Assembly: GCF_028368995.1 (NCBI RefSeq) | Contig: NZ_JAQNDL010000004.1 | Location: 442,001 to 506,000, forward strand | Reading direction: 5' to 3' | DNA from: Nannocystis bainbridge | GTDB taxonomy: Bacteria > Myxococcota_A > Polyangia > Nannocystales > Nannocystaceae | Length of the DNA stretch: 64,000 nt | Part shown: in pieces, positions 18,158 to 27,601 of the stretch | How the letters are laid out: the number at the start of each line of letters is the position of its first letter | How positions within the stretch are numbered: position 1 is the stretch's first letter | The notes under the pieces: model-generated | Databases searched by the model: none | What the model was told of the DNA's origin: nothing | Seen by the model: the letters and a program-made list of their open reading frames with translations, nothing else | Made by a program: the position numbers and the translations under genes

Positions 18158-19231
18158 ATGCGTCCGATTCTCGCCGCAGTTGCCGCGTGTGCCCTGTTCC
18201 TGGCGCCCGGCTGCACCAAGATCGCCGCGCGCGACTTCATCCGCGAGGGAAACACCCTCTACGCCAACGGGCAGTATCGCGAGGCGATCGAGAAGTACAA
18301 CGAGGCCGAGAAGCTGGAGCCCGACCTGGTCACGCTGTTCTGGAACCGCGCCTGCGCGGCCGAGAGCATCGTCCTCAAGATCAAGGATCCGAACCAGCTC
18401 GCCGATCGCAAGGTCTTCACCGACCTCGCGCTGTCGGACTTCAAGACCTGGCTCGACCGCGCCGGCAACGAGGTGACCGAAGACGACCGCGCGGCGTACC
18501 TCAACCACCGGCTCGCGCTGCTCGACGCCGACGAGCGCTGCGACGACCTGCTGTCCTACTTCCTCGAGCAGCACAACAAGAACTCGAAGGAAGAGGGCTG
18601 GTACACGCGCATCGCCAAGCAGTACGAAACCTGCGGGCGCACCAAGGACGCCGACGAGTGGTTCGTCAAGCGCACGGTCGACTTCCCGACCAGCGTGCGC
18701 GCCTACCTCTCGCTGGCGATCCGCAAGCTCGAGCGGCTCTACCCCGAGCCCGACAGCGGCGTGCAGTACAACACCAACTTGTCGGAGGAAGAGCGCCTGG
18801 CGCTCGCCAACGAGGCGATCGCCCTCCTCGACAAGGCGACGATGATCGACCACAAGTTCATCGAGGCGTACATCTACCGGTCGATCGCGTACACCCAGCG
18901 GCAGCTGGCGCGGCGCTACGGCGACGATCCGACGCAGAACACCGCCTACGAGAACCTCAACCTGATCCTCGCGCGCGAGGACGGCATGTCGGCGTGGCGG
19001 CAGCAGAAGGCGATCTGCGACATCAAGGTCGAGCCCGAGTGCCCGACTGACAAGGCGCCGGAGGGCCCGTGCTGCATGCTGGCGCCGCGCCCGATCTCCC
19101 CCGAAGAAGAGGCTTCCGACGCCGAGCGCAAGAAGGCGATCGAGGAGGAGATCCGGGTGCTCGAGAGCGGCGCCACGCCGGAGCCGGTCAAGGGCAAGGG
19201 CAAGAAGGTCAAGGGGCAGGGCAGCAAGTAG
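18158..19231 (+). CDS. TPR-containing outer-membrane lipoprotein
   Basis: A 357-residue protein. The signal peptide ends LAPGC with Cys18. Residues 25-60 (LYANGQYREAIEKYNEAEKL) form a clear TPR, with weaker helical repeats after it. The tail is charged and Lys/Gly-rich. TPR lipoproteins of this kind act as scaffolds facing the periplasm. It opens a same-strand group with a TonB-like protein 50 bp downstream, then ExbB, two ExbD and a large calcium-repeat lipoprotein. It may be the outer-membrane contact of that energised complex, as inferred from position only. Confidence 0.82.
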   Translation: MRPILAAVAACALFLAPGCTKIAARDFIREGNTLYANGQYREAIEKYNEAEKLEPDLVTLFWNRACAAESIVLKIKDPNQLADRKVFTDLALSDFKTWLDRAGNEVTEDDRAAYLNHRLALLDADERCDDLLSYFLEQHNKNSKEEGWYTRIAKQYETCGRTKDADEWFVKRTVDFPTSVRAYLSLAIRKLERLYPEPDSGVQYNTNLSEEERLALANEAIALLDKATMIDHKFIEAYIYRSIAYTQRQLARRYGDDPTQNTAYENLNLILAREDGMSAWRQQKAICDIKVEPECPTDKAPEGPCCMLAPRPISPEEEASDAERKKAIEEEIRVLESGATPEPVKGKGKKVKGQGSK

Positions 19232-19281
19232 TCGCGGCGCCCGCTTCGCACGCGGGCGTTCGGGGCCAGTGAGACCGCACC

Positions 19282-20085
19282 ATGTTTGAACACTATCTCA
19301 CGTACCAAAAGTCCGACCCCAAGCGTCAGCGCCGGATCGCGATCGCTTCGGTCGTGTCGGGCACGCTCACCTTCTCCGGCATCATCTTCGTCTGGGCCGC
19401 GAACAAGATGAACATCACCAAGGTGGACCCGCCGACGGTCCAGTTCTTGATGGTGCAGATGAGCGCCGAGGAGGCCGCGCCGCCTCCACCTCCGCCTCCG
19501 CCGCCCGCCGCGGCCGAGACCCAGGAGGAAGAGGAGAAGGAAGAGATCCCCGAGGAGGACGTCCCGGAGGAGATCGTTCAGCCGAAGGAGACGCCCGACA
19601 AGGTGCCCGACGTGAAGAAGACGGCGGGCGGCCCCAAGACCAATTCGGTGCCCGGCGGCGTGCCCGGCGGCGTGCCCGGCGGTGTGCCCGGCGGCGTGCT
19701 GGGCGGTGTGCTGGGCGGTCAGCTCGGCGGCCAGCTCGGCGGCGTGGCGACCAAGCGCGACGCGACCCAGGCGGTCGCGCCGAAGCCGATCGCGGTGGTC
19801 ATGGGCAACGCCATCTACAAGCCCGATCCCGAGAGCAACAAGCTCGCCGCGACCAAGGCCGGCATGTTCGACAAGCGGCCCGGCACCGTCACGATCTTCT
19901 TCTGCGTCGACGTCGACGGCAAGACGACCGAAGTGAAGACCAAGAAGAAGTTCCCCCACAACGACCCCAAGGTCGACGAAATCTGCCGCGACACGGTCAA
20001 GAAGTGGCGCTTCAAGCCCTTCATGGTCGGCGGCAAGGCGACCAAGGTGTGCTCCGAGGTCGACTTCAACATCAAGTTCAACTGA
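19282..20085 (+). CDS. TonB-family energy transducer
   Basis: A 267-residue protein in TonB order. A cytoplasmic basic start is followed by one membrane helix (about 20-40) and a rigid periplasmic spacer with nine consecutive prolines, then a long acidic stretch. Next come repeats of V-P-G-G, V-L-G-G and Q-L-G-G at about 120-155, and finally a TonB C-terminal domain (about 185-267, TVTIFFCVDVDGKTTEV ... VKKWRFKPF). It would carry force from an ExbB-ExbD motor to an outer-membrane partner. The Gly-repeat spacer is unusual for TonB. Two cysteines in the C-terminal domain could form a disulfide. The ExbB gene follows after a 345-bp gap filled with repeats. Confidence 0.87.
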   Translation: MFEHYLTYQKSDPKRQRRIAIASVVSGTLTFSGIIFVWAANKMNITKVDPPTVQFLMVQMSAEEAAPPPPPPPPPAAAETQEEEEKEEIPEEDVPEEIVQPKETPDKVPDVKKTAGGPKTNSVPGGVPGGVPGGVPGGVLGGVLGGQLGGQLGGVATKRDATQAVAPKPIAVVMGNAIYKPDPESNKLAATKAGMFDKRPGTVTIFFCVDVDGKTTEVKTKKKFPHNDPKVDEICRDTVKKWRFKPFMVGGKATKVCSEVDFNIKFN

Positions 20086-20227
20086 CTTCAGGGCCCTCCG
20101 GGCTCGAGCGCCACCGCCTCCGGGCCTGAGCGCTCCACGGTCTACCGGCCCTGGTCCTCGCCGGCGCGACCTCAAGACTTCTGGCCTCGCGGCTCCACCC
20201 GCCGGCCCCGCCAAGACCCCAATACAA

Positions 20228-20400
20228 GGCCCTTCGGGCCTGATCCACTGCACGGCCCTCCGGGCCTGATCCACTGCACGGCCCTCCGGGCCTGATCCAC
20301 TGCACGGCCCTCCGGGCCTGATCCACTGCACGGCCCTCCGGGCCTGATCCACTGCACGGCCCTCCGGGCCTGATCCACCGCACGGCCTTCAGGCCCTCAG
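20228..20400. repeat. 26-bp tandem repeat array between tonB and exbB
   Basis: Six units of 26 bp start at 20228, 20254, 20280, 20306, 20332 and 20358, with a partial seventh at 20384. Each contains the small palindrome GGCCC-TCC-GGGCC followed by TGATCCACTGCAC. Units 2-5 are identical; the first and last carry single changes. Degenerate copies of the palindrome precede the array (20093-20215). Each unit can form a 5-bp hairpin in the transcript. Confidence 0.9.
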
Positions 20401-20430
20401 CCGACCCCAACGAGAAGACAGGCATCCGAC

Positions 20431-21167
20431 ATGGAGCTCATCGACATCACCACGCTACTCGCCAACACCGGCGGCACGGACTTCTCCCTCGCAGGCATGT
20501 GGGAGCAGATGGGCATCTTCGCCAAGGTCATCTTGGTGTTGCTCATGCTCATGTTCCTGCTGTCTCTGGCGATCGTGCTCGAGCGCCTGCGGGCTTACTC
20601 GCGGTCGCGGCGGCACTCGATCCAGTACATCATGCTGCTGCGCAACTTCTTGCAGGAGCGCAAGCTGCAAGAGGCGGTCGCGGCGGCGCAGACCCACGGC
20701 GACAGCCCGCTGGCCAAGGTCGTCGGCGCCGGTCTGAACGAGTACATCAAGGGCATGGAGGCCCTCAACGAGGAGGGTCCCGAGGATGTCGGCGACTTCG
20801 ACCTCGTCGACGCGGTCAACCGCCAGCTCGAGCGCGCCAAGGAGCGTGAGACGGCCAACCTCAAGCGCGGCCTGACCTCGCTGGCGACCGTCGGCACCAC
20901 CGCCCCGTTCGTCGGCCTCCTCGGCACCGTGGTCGGCATCATCAACTCGTTCCAGGGCATCTCGTCCGACGGCGGCGGCGGTCTGTCGTCGGTCGCCGGC
21001 GGGATCTCCGAGGCCCTCGTCGCCACCGCGGTGGGCCTCCTCGTCGCCATCCCGGCGGTCGTGATGTTCAACTCCTTCAACGCGCGGGTCGAGGGCTTCC
21101 AGATCGACATGAACGACGTGGCGTCGGAGCTCATCGACTTCGTCCTCAAGGAAGGGCGCTACCCCTG

Positions 21168-21168
<1 letters not shown>
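20431..21168 (+). CDS. exbB: ExbB/TolQ/MotA-family proton channel protein
   Basis: A 245-residue inner-membrane protein with three helices: about 28-50 (KVILVLLMLMFLLSLAIVLE), about 150-175 (GTTAPFVGLLGTVVGII) and about 190-215 (ALVATAVGLLVAIPAVVMFN). The two C-terminal helices carry the typical ExbB/TolQ patterns. With ExbD it forms a proton-driven motor. Its stop overlaps the first ExbD start as TGATG, so the two are coupled. Homologues in myxobacteria include both TonB-type motors and the AglR subunit of the gliding motor; this sequence alone does not decide which. Confidence 0.92.
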
Positions 21169-21695
<527 letters not shown>

Positions 21696-21963
21696 GCGTC
21701 CGTGATGCTGCGGCCGGGCGAGCGGCCGGGCTGTCGGCGATGCCTCCAGGCGCTCGCGCCACCGACCCCGAGTTGTTCGCCGCGTCACCGAACCCGCCAT
21801 CGCCGAGCTCCCCGCGTCCGAACTCCGTCCGAACCAAAGCCCGCTCAAACCCCGCGGCGCGACCCTCCCCAGGGCGCGCCGCTTGCGTTTTTCCTATCCC
21901 TCCGCGGCAAACGGCGGTAGGCTAATTATCAGCGCGAGCCCTCGGCGGCCGCGAAGGATCACC

Positions 21964-22410
21964 ATGAGCATGTCCGCAGGTGGCTCCAAAAAGGGAGCCC
22001 AGAGCGATATCAACGTCACTCCGCTCGTCGACGTCTGTCTCGTGCTGCTCATCATCTTCATGGTGATGCTGCCGAAGAACGTGCCCGAGCTTTCGGTCAA
22101 GGTGCCGCCCGAGAGCAAGACGCGGCAGAAGCCGCAGCCCGAGAGTGAGAACCTCGTCCTCGGTCTGACGAAAGACGGGGCCATCACGATCAACCGGACG
22201 CCGGTCGACAAGGCGAGCCTCAAGGACACGCTGGAGAACCAGCTCAAGTTCCGCGACAAGAAGGTCATCTTCGTCAACTTCGACGATGACGCCGTCTACG
22301 GGCTCGCGGTCGAGGTGCTCGACATCGCCAAGCACTCCGGCGCTGACGTGCTCGGCATCATGAAGAACAAGGACAAGCCGACTCCGGACAGCTTGCGGCA
22401 GAAAACCTAA
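21964..22410 (+). CDS. exbD: ExbD/TolR-family protein 2
   Basis: A 148-residue second ExbD. SDINVTPLVDVCLVLLIIF is almost identical to the first copy, while the periplasmic part differs (ESENLVLGLTKDGAITINRTPVD). The pairing of one ExbB with two different ExbD proteins recalls the AglR-AglQ-AglS motor of Myxococcus gliding, and also some TonB systems with two ExbD. ATG 21964 is used; ATG 21970 is also possible. The 268-bp gap before it contains an AT-rich spot near 21920 (GGCTAATTATCAG), so it may have its own promoter. Confidence 0.9.
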   Translation: MSMSAGGSKKGAQSDINVTPLVDVCLVLLIIFMVMLPKNVPELSVKVPPESKTRQKPQPESENLVLGLTKDGAITINRTPVDKASLKDTLENQLKFRDKKVIFVNFDDDAVYGLAVEVLDIAKHSGADVLGIMKNKDKPTPDSLRQKT

Positions 22411-22418
22411 CCGACTCG

Positions 22419-25400
22419 ATGAGCAGGACCGACGCCATGCGTAAAAACCTCCTCCGAAGCATTCCCCGCTTGTCGCGCCCGATTCACCGCGGCGACGCCG
22501 GCTCTGGCGCCTGGGCGCTGGCCGTGTTCGCTGTGTTCGGCGCCTCGACGGTGTTGAGCGGCTGTGTGACCGACCCCGATTGCGGCGTCTGTGACCCCGA
22601 GAACCTGATCCTCGAGACCGTCGCGGGCGTCAATTATGCCGGCAAGGTCGTCAAGCTGCTCGGCCCCGAGTGCGAGGGTCCCGAGTGTCCAGGCGAGATC
22701 AAGAACGGCAACTACTTCGTCGAGAAGGTCATCCCCTGTCTGGAGACCGACGCGGCGCTCGAGGCCCCGCGCGGCGCCCAGGAGTGGTGCAAGGTCTCGC
22801 CGCTGATCGTCACCGACGGCCTGCAGTTCATCTTCAACAACCTGCTGGATCCGCAGTCGGTCGAGCTCGTCCGCAAGTCGCCGGTCAACCCGCAGCTGTT
22901 CGAGGTCTACGACTGGAAGACGAACATCGTCCACCTCGAAGGCCCGATCACGCGCTATAACGGCGACTATCGCCCGGGTTCGCAGACGGCGCCCGACCAG
23001 GTGGCGCGCCTCGTCAACCTGGCCTGCATCGACAACCTGAACGAGCAGGGCAAGGGGTTCAACCACGAGAACGTGGCCGACAACTCCTGTGACGGCCTGT
23101 TCGTCGACCCGAAGTCGAAGAAGACCATCCCGCTCAAGATGCGGGTGGCCGAAGAGGTCAAGACCTACAAGGGCGAGACCGACGCGCGCCGCGCCTCGCA
23201 GTCGTGCACGACCCCGCAGGACGGCGTCGACACCTGCTGCGACGCGTGTGACTACGAGCTCGCGGTCAACATCGCCAAGTACGGCACGACCACGCCGGTC
23301 CCGGCCAGCCAGGAGGCCAACAGCAACCAGCTGCGCAGCCCCAACGCCGGCAACGCGCTCACCTGCGATCTGATGGGCGACAAGTTCGCGCAGTGCCGCG
23401 ACTTCATCCCGTACGTGAACCGGACCGAGGAGGTCCGCGAGTACTCGTACGACTGGACCGACGGCAAGCAGACCTTCCGCGTGCCGCTGCAGGACAAGCT
23501 GCGCGAGACGCATCCCGACGAGCGCCCGCCCGGCCTCGAGCAGCTCAACATCCGCTGCGAGACCGACGAGGACTGCGCGGTCAAGCCGTATCCGGCCCTG
23601 CCGGGCAGCAACTGCGTCGGCACCAAGAACGGCGCCGCGTGCAGCGGCTCCGATCCGGAGTGCGAGGACAAGTTCTGCCGCGCCGAGTGGTTCGTCGAGT
23701 GCCGCGTCGAGACGGCCACCACCGGCGAGCAGGGCTACTGCGTCGACAAGCGCTGGAACGGCAACGGCGTCGCCGCTTGCTTCCAGACCCAGGTCCCGTA
23801 CCCGATCTGCCGCGACGAGACGTGCACCTCCAAGCAGTCGGAGTCGGCGGACAAGGCCAAGGGCCGCCGCTTCGCCTTCGCCGACTCCGACCTCAGCAAC
23901 TCGATCTCGGCGCTCGAGGGCTGCCGCGCCGAGCTCAGCAAAGGTGGCCAGGTGCCCGCCGCTTGCGACCCGTACTTCCAGGAAGGCGTCCAGCCGACGA
24001 GCCGCTACGACCGCAAGGAGACGCTGCCGAGCGTCGCTCGCAACTGCGTGTGCGAGGAGGATCCGGCGCCCGGTTGCGGCGACCTCGTGGCCTCGCTGTG
24101 CCGCGAGGGCGGCGACATCAACAAGCCCTTGATCAAGGAGAAGATCGGGCAGTACGCGATGAAGTTCGTGTCGAAGAACGGCGGCGTGATCTACGACCCG
24201 GCGATCAAGGGCGTGCTGTTCTTGCCGGCCGACCTCGGCGCGGTCCCGCGGAGCTTCGCCGAGACCTGCTCGGCGGGCCGGTCCAAGGGCGCCGGTGCGC
24301 TCAACATCCGCGACGGCTGGCGCGGCAACGACAACGGGTTCTTCGAGAGCTACGAGAACTTCGATCGCGCGATGTGCTCGAGCTCGACCTACAAGATCGT
24401 CTTCAACGACGAGTCGACGAAGAACGAGACGACCGGCGGCATCGCCCAATACATCCGCGACAAGGTCGGCAACACGCTGCGGGACAAGGCGACCTACGTC
24501 ATCCACACGCCCGACTTCCACGTCGTCCCGGGCAGCGGCTTCCCGACCAACAACCTGCGCATCGGCGCGTGCGACGACTTCGAGCTGCGCTTCTCGAACA
24601 AGTACGACATGAGCCCGTCGAACTTGCTGAAGCTGCAGATCATCGAGCTCGGCGGCACCGACGAAGAGCCGGTCGAGGGCAAGGTGATCGCGGGCGGCCC
24701 CGGTTGCGCCAAGACGGCCGAGGACCTCGAGGCCGGCGTCGGCAGCGTGCCGTGCCTGTCGGTCAACGTCCGCGACCAGGACATCGGGTCGGTCCGCGTC
24801 GAGATCGACGCCAAGGAGTTCGGCGCCATCCTGCAGCCGAATTCCAGCGACAACCCGATCCGCTACCGCTTCAAGGTCCCGGGCCTCACGCTCGCCGACG
24901 GCGAGGACGTGTTCGAGGCGATGAAGAACCGCCCGGCCGACTACGCGGCGGCGTTCTGGGACGCGTGCGGCATGCCGCTCGTGCTCGGCATGCCGAAGGT
25001 CGACGGCGACGGGAACGTGGCGAAGGGTGGCAAGGCCGCCTCGCCGGACTTCTGGTACGACTTCGAGATCGACTCGCCGAAGTGCAAGGAGGACGAGGAC
25101 CTCGACGGCTTCCCGTTCTCCTGCGACAACGCGCCCGACGACTTCAACCCGGACCAGGTCAACAGCGACGGCGACGAGGCCGGCGACGTGGTCGACCTGT
25201 GCCCGACGGTGGCGACGATGAACCCGTTTGCCGACACCGACAAGGACGGCATCGGCAACGAGTGCGACTTCTGCACCCGCCCGGTGGCCACCTACAACAA
25301 GAACGCGGCGGCGGCCTCGGCCTCGGAGAAGATGAAGGTCCGCAACATCCCGGACCAGTCCGACTTCGACCGCGACGGCATCGGCGACGTCTGCGACAAC

Positions 25401-26555
25401 TGCATCACCGTGGCCAACTGCGGCGACTTCGGCGAGGGTGGCAACAAGAAGCCGGCCAAGATCGGCGACCCCGTCCCGTTCAACAACGACAGCCAGTGCC
25501 AGGTCGACATCGACGCCAACCCGTTCATCGGTGACGCGTGCGTCGGGCTGATTACGATGCCCGAGATGGGCGCGGCGGGCCCGGTCGGCTTCGGCCTCGA
25601 GGACGACTTCGACCAGGACGGCGTCGCCAACAAGGACGACAGGTGCCCGCGCCAGCGTGTCAAGGCGTGCACTGAGGACGCGGAGTGCGGCGGCGAGGAC
25701 GTGACCTGCGCAGCCGGGTTCTGCAGCAACCACTCGGACTTCGACGGCGACGACGTCGGCGACATCTGCGACACCTGTCCGTTCGATCAGAACCCGCAGC
25801 AGGTCCAGATGGGCATGTCGGAGGAGAACGACCTCGACGGCGACTTCGTCGGCTTCAACTGCGAGACCAACAACGAGTGCTTCGACCGTCCGGACGCGCG
25901 CCCGATCGCGTTCTACGACAAGGTCGCGCCCTCGGGCATGTGCTGCACGACGGTGTTCCCGGTCGACACGCTCGACGCCCCGCGCCTGATGCCCGACGGC
26001 GAGCCGCTCGAACGCGACGAAGTCGAGCGCCTGATGATGGAGTACCAGGCCGCGCGGGAGGCGTGGGCGATGGCGATGGACGGCTCCGAGCCGCCGCTCC
26101 CGCCGCTGTTCGTCCCGCTCAAGGCCGACTGCGGCGGCGAGGGGCCCGACAAGTGCCGCCAGCTGCCGCCGAAGGTCCTCGGCATCCACGGCGTCGTCAA
26201 CCTGCCGCCCGGCTGCGCCGAGGCCGGTCAGCCGCTCAACCTCGACAGCCCGAGCATCAACGGCAACGCCGACGAGCTCTACAAGTTCATGTGCACGCTG
26301 CCGCAGCGCGACCAGGACTTCGACGGCATCGGCGACGAGTGCGATCTGTGCCAGTTCTCGTTCGACCCCGACAACACCCTGTACAAGGACCAGAACAACA
26401 AGGTGTGGCCGCAGTACGGCCAGTACTGCAGCGGCGTGTGGGCCGTCGACGTGGCGCCCCGCCTGCTCTCGCAGTGCGGTGACCTGTCCGAGGACGTGGG
26501 CATGACCACGACCGACACCACGACCGGTGGCATGACCACGACCACCGGCGGCTGA
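22419..26555 (+). CDS. Large lipoprotein with thrombospondin type-3 calcium repeats
   Basis: A 1378-residue protein; the ATG at 22437 is an alternative start. After a long basic N-region the signal ends VLSGC. About 850 residues follow with many cysteine pairs and no recognised family. The part encoded at about 25080-26400 has at least six thrombospondin type-3 units such as DTDKDGIGNECD, DFDRDGIGDVCD and DFDGDDVGDICD. Such Asp-rich loops bind calcium. The C-terminus is a short Thr/Gly-rich tail. It starts 8 bp after the second ExbD gene and is the last gene before a strong terminator, so it probably belongs to the TonB-Exb unit as its outer-membrane or surface component. Confidence 0.88.
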   Translation: MSRTDAMRKNLLRSIPRLSRPIHRGDAGSGAWALAVFAVFGASTVLSGCVTDPDCGVCDPENLILETVAGVNYAGKVVKLLGPECEGPECPGEIKNGNYFVEKVIPCLETDAALEAPRGAQEWCKVSPLIVTDGLQFIFNNLLDPQSVELVRKSPVNPQLFEVYDWKTNIVHLEGPITRYNGDYRPGSQTAPDQVARLVNLACIDNLNEQGKGFNHENVADNSCDGLFVDPKSKKTIPLKMRVAEEVKTYKGETDARRASQSCTTPQDGVDTCCDACDYELAVNIAKYGTTTPVPASQEANSNQLRSPNAGNALTCDLMGDKFAQCRDFIPYVNRTEEVREYSYDWTDGKQTFRVPLQDKLRETHPDERPPGLEQLNIRCETDEDCAVKPYPALPGSNCVGTKNGAACSGSDPECEDKFCRAEWFVECRVETATTGEQGYCVDKRWNGNGVAACFQTQVPYPICRDETCTSKQSESADKAKGRRFAFADSDLSNSISALEGCRAELSKGGQVPAACDPYFQEGVQPTSRYDRKETLPSVARNCVCEEDPAPGCGDLVASLCREGGDINKPLIKEKIGQYAMKFVSKNGGVIYDPAIKGVLFLPADLGAVPRSFAETCSAGRSKGAGALNIRDGWRGNDNGFFESYENFDRAMCSSSTYKIVFNDESTKNETTGGIAQYIRDKVGNTLRDKATYVIHTPDFHVVPGSGFPTNNLRIGACDDFELRFSNKYDMSPSNLLKLQIIELGGTDEEPVEGKVIAGGPGCAKTAEDLEAGVGSVPCLSVNVRDQDIGSVRVEIDAKEFGAILQPNSSDNPIRYRFKVPGLTLADGEDVFEAMKNRPADYAAAFWDACGMPLVLGMPKVDGDGNVAKGGKAASPDFWYDFEIDSPKCKEDEDLDGFPFSCDNAPDDFNPDQVNSDGDEAGDVVDLCPTVATMNPFADTDKDGIGNECDFCTRPVATYNKNAAAASASEKMKVRNIPDQSDFDRDGIGDVCDNCITVANCGDFGEGGNKKPAKIGDPVPFNNDSQCQVDIDANPFIGDACVGLITMPEMGAAGPVGFGLEDDFDQDGVANKDDRCPRQRVKACTEDAECGGEDVTCAAGFCSNHSDFDGDDVGDICDTCPFDQNPQQVQMGMSEENDLDGDFVGFNCETNNECFDRPDARPIAFYDKVAPSGMCCTTVFPVDTLDAPRLMPDGEPLERDEVERLMMEYQAAREAWAMAMDGSEPPLPPLFVPLKADCGGEGPDKCRQLPPKVLGIHGVVNLPPGCAEAGQPLNLDSPSINGNADELYKFMCTLPQRDQDFDGIGDECDLCQFSFDPDNTLYKDQNNKVWPQYGQYCSGVWAVDVAPRLLSQCGDLSEDVGMTTTDTTTGGMTTTTGG

Positions 26556-26580
26556 GTCGTCTCCGCGACGCGCTCGACGA

Positions 26581-26614
26581 AGAAGGGGCCGCCCTGCGCG
26601 GCCCCTTCTTTTTT
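26581..26614 (+). terminator. Intrinsic terminator of the TonB-Exb-lipoprotein unit
   Basis: A 12-bp perfect stem (26581-26592 with 26598-26609), a 5-nt loop and a run of T to 26614. It begins 25 bp after the lipoprotein stop. It is the clearest rho-independent terminator in the window. Confidence 0.92.
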
Positions 26615-26642
26615 GCGCGTGCAACGTCCGACGCGCTGCCCG

Positions 26643-26670
26643 AGCGAAGCGCCGGTTACGGCGCTTCGCT
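26643..26670. terminator. Second hairpin at the convergent junction
   Basis: An 11-bp stem AGCGAAGCGCC/GGCGCTTCGCT encloses GGTTAC. It lies 24-51 bp beyond the minus-strand stop at 26694. Without a T-tract it is only a probable 3' hairpin of that gene. Confidence 0.5.
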
Positions 26671-26693
26671 TCACGGCGGTCGCGTCTCGCGGT

Positions 26694-27437
26694 TCAGATC
26701 GACACGGCGGGCTCGAAGCGCCAGACGGCGCGCAGGTCACCGTCGGCGTTGCGCGCGGCGATCTCGGCCGCGACCTGCTCGAGCTCGTCGGCGGGGCGCG
26801 GGGCGCCGTCGTAGAACAATCGACCCTGGCCACCCTCGGCGTCCGGCTCGAACCAGCAGTCGAGGTCGTCGAGGGTGAGGATGTGGCCGCGACGGAGCCG
26901 GGACGCGATGTTCTCGGCGGTGAGGCCGTCGTCGAATTCCTCGCGCAGCTTGCCGAGCCGGCGTGCCTCCTCACTGAGCCCGGCGAGGTCGCCGGCGACC
27001 ACGGCGTGCAACTCCCCGAGCGCGCGCAGGCCGTCGATCTCGCCCTCGCCGCCCCAGAAGCGGCCGCGGACGTAGAGGTAGGGCGGGGCCATCACGCCGG
27101 TCACGCCGGCGATCTGGCGGGCGGCCTGCGGCTGGTCGTGGAGGTTCATGCGGCGGAAGGGGATGCCTTCGGCGGTGAACACCGCGGTCACGTGATCGGT
27201 GGCGGCGTCGCCGGGGTAGCCGAACACGACGACGACGATCGGATCGGACCTGTCCAATGGTTCATCTTGCAGCGCCGCCTCTTCGACGGGCGGCTCGGGG
27301 CGGGCCTCGCTGCGGCCCCCGAGCGCCGCGGCGCGCTCCTGCACCTGCTCGATGAGCTTGCGGCTGGTCTCGCGGACACCCTCGGGCAGGTGCTTCTCCG
27401 CCATCGATTGCGCCTTGCGCAGCAGATCTCGCAACAC
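26694..27437 (-). CDS. Glutaredoxin-fold protein lacking active-site cysteines
   Basis: A 247-residue protein with GTG at 27437 (MLRDLLRKAQSMAEK); ATG 27404 is an alternative. The longer open frame up to 27587 would run almost to the divergent start and is rejected. The middle has a glutaredoxin-like fold (IVVVVFGYPGDAATDHVTAV ... RRMNLHDQPQ ... VMAPPYLYVRGRFWGG), but where CPYC is expected the sequence reads YPGD. It has no redox cysteine there. Later comes a segment of about 110 residues with DDLDCWFEPD. A redox role is unlikely; binding or scaffolding is a guess. Confidence 0.72.
   Translation of the reverse strand: MLRDLLRKAQSMAEKHLPEGVRETSRKLIEQVQERAAALGGRSEARPEPPVEEAALQDEPLDRSDPIVVVVFGYPGDAATDHVTAVFTAEGIPFRRMNLHDQPQAARQIAGVTGVMAPPYLYVRGRFWGGEGEIDGLRALGELHAVVAGDLAGLSEEARRLGKLREEFDDGLTAENIASRLRRGHILTLDDLDCWFEPDAEGGQGRLFYDGAPRPADELEQVAAEIAARNADGDLRAVWRFEPAVSI
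27249..27266. repeat. 14-bp-phased repeat, 2 degenerate nodes
   Basis: CCTG 27249 and CATC 27263 enclose TCCAATGGTT. It lies in the linker before the glutaredoxin-like domain. Confidence 0.3.
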
Positions 27438-27601
27438 CGGGGGACAGTAACGCGAACCCCGGGGGGCGACCAGACGTGGCGGCCTGGCGGGCGCGACGGG
27501 ACAGGCGGTGCGGCGCCCAGGAATTTTCGCGCACCGCGGGCAGGCCGCGCCGAAACCCGCCGGCCCTCGCCGATCCGTGGTATGCATCTGCCTCGCGCCC
27601 G

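Noticed and set aside
20228..20400. CRISPR-like regular repeats
   Set aside because: The units are contiguous, with no unique spacers, the repeat is only 26 bp, and no cas gene is present.
20078..20425. Minus-strand frames with repeated DQARRAVQWIRPGGP-type peptide
   Set aside because: They are a by-product of the 26-bp DNA repeat read in three frames. There is no start signal or family match.
22407..26624. 1405-codon minus-strand frame
   Set aside because: It is an antisense shadow of the calcium-repeat lipoprotein, rich in Arg, Ala and Val, with no motif.
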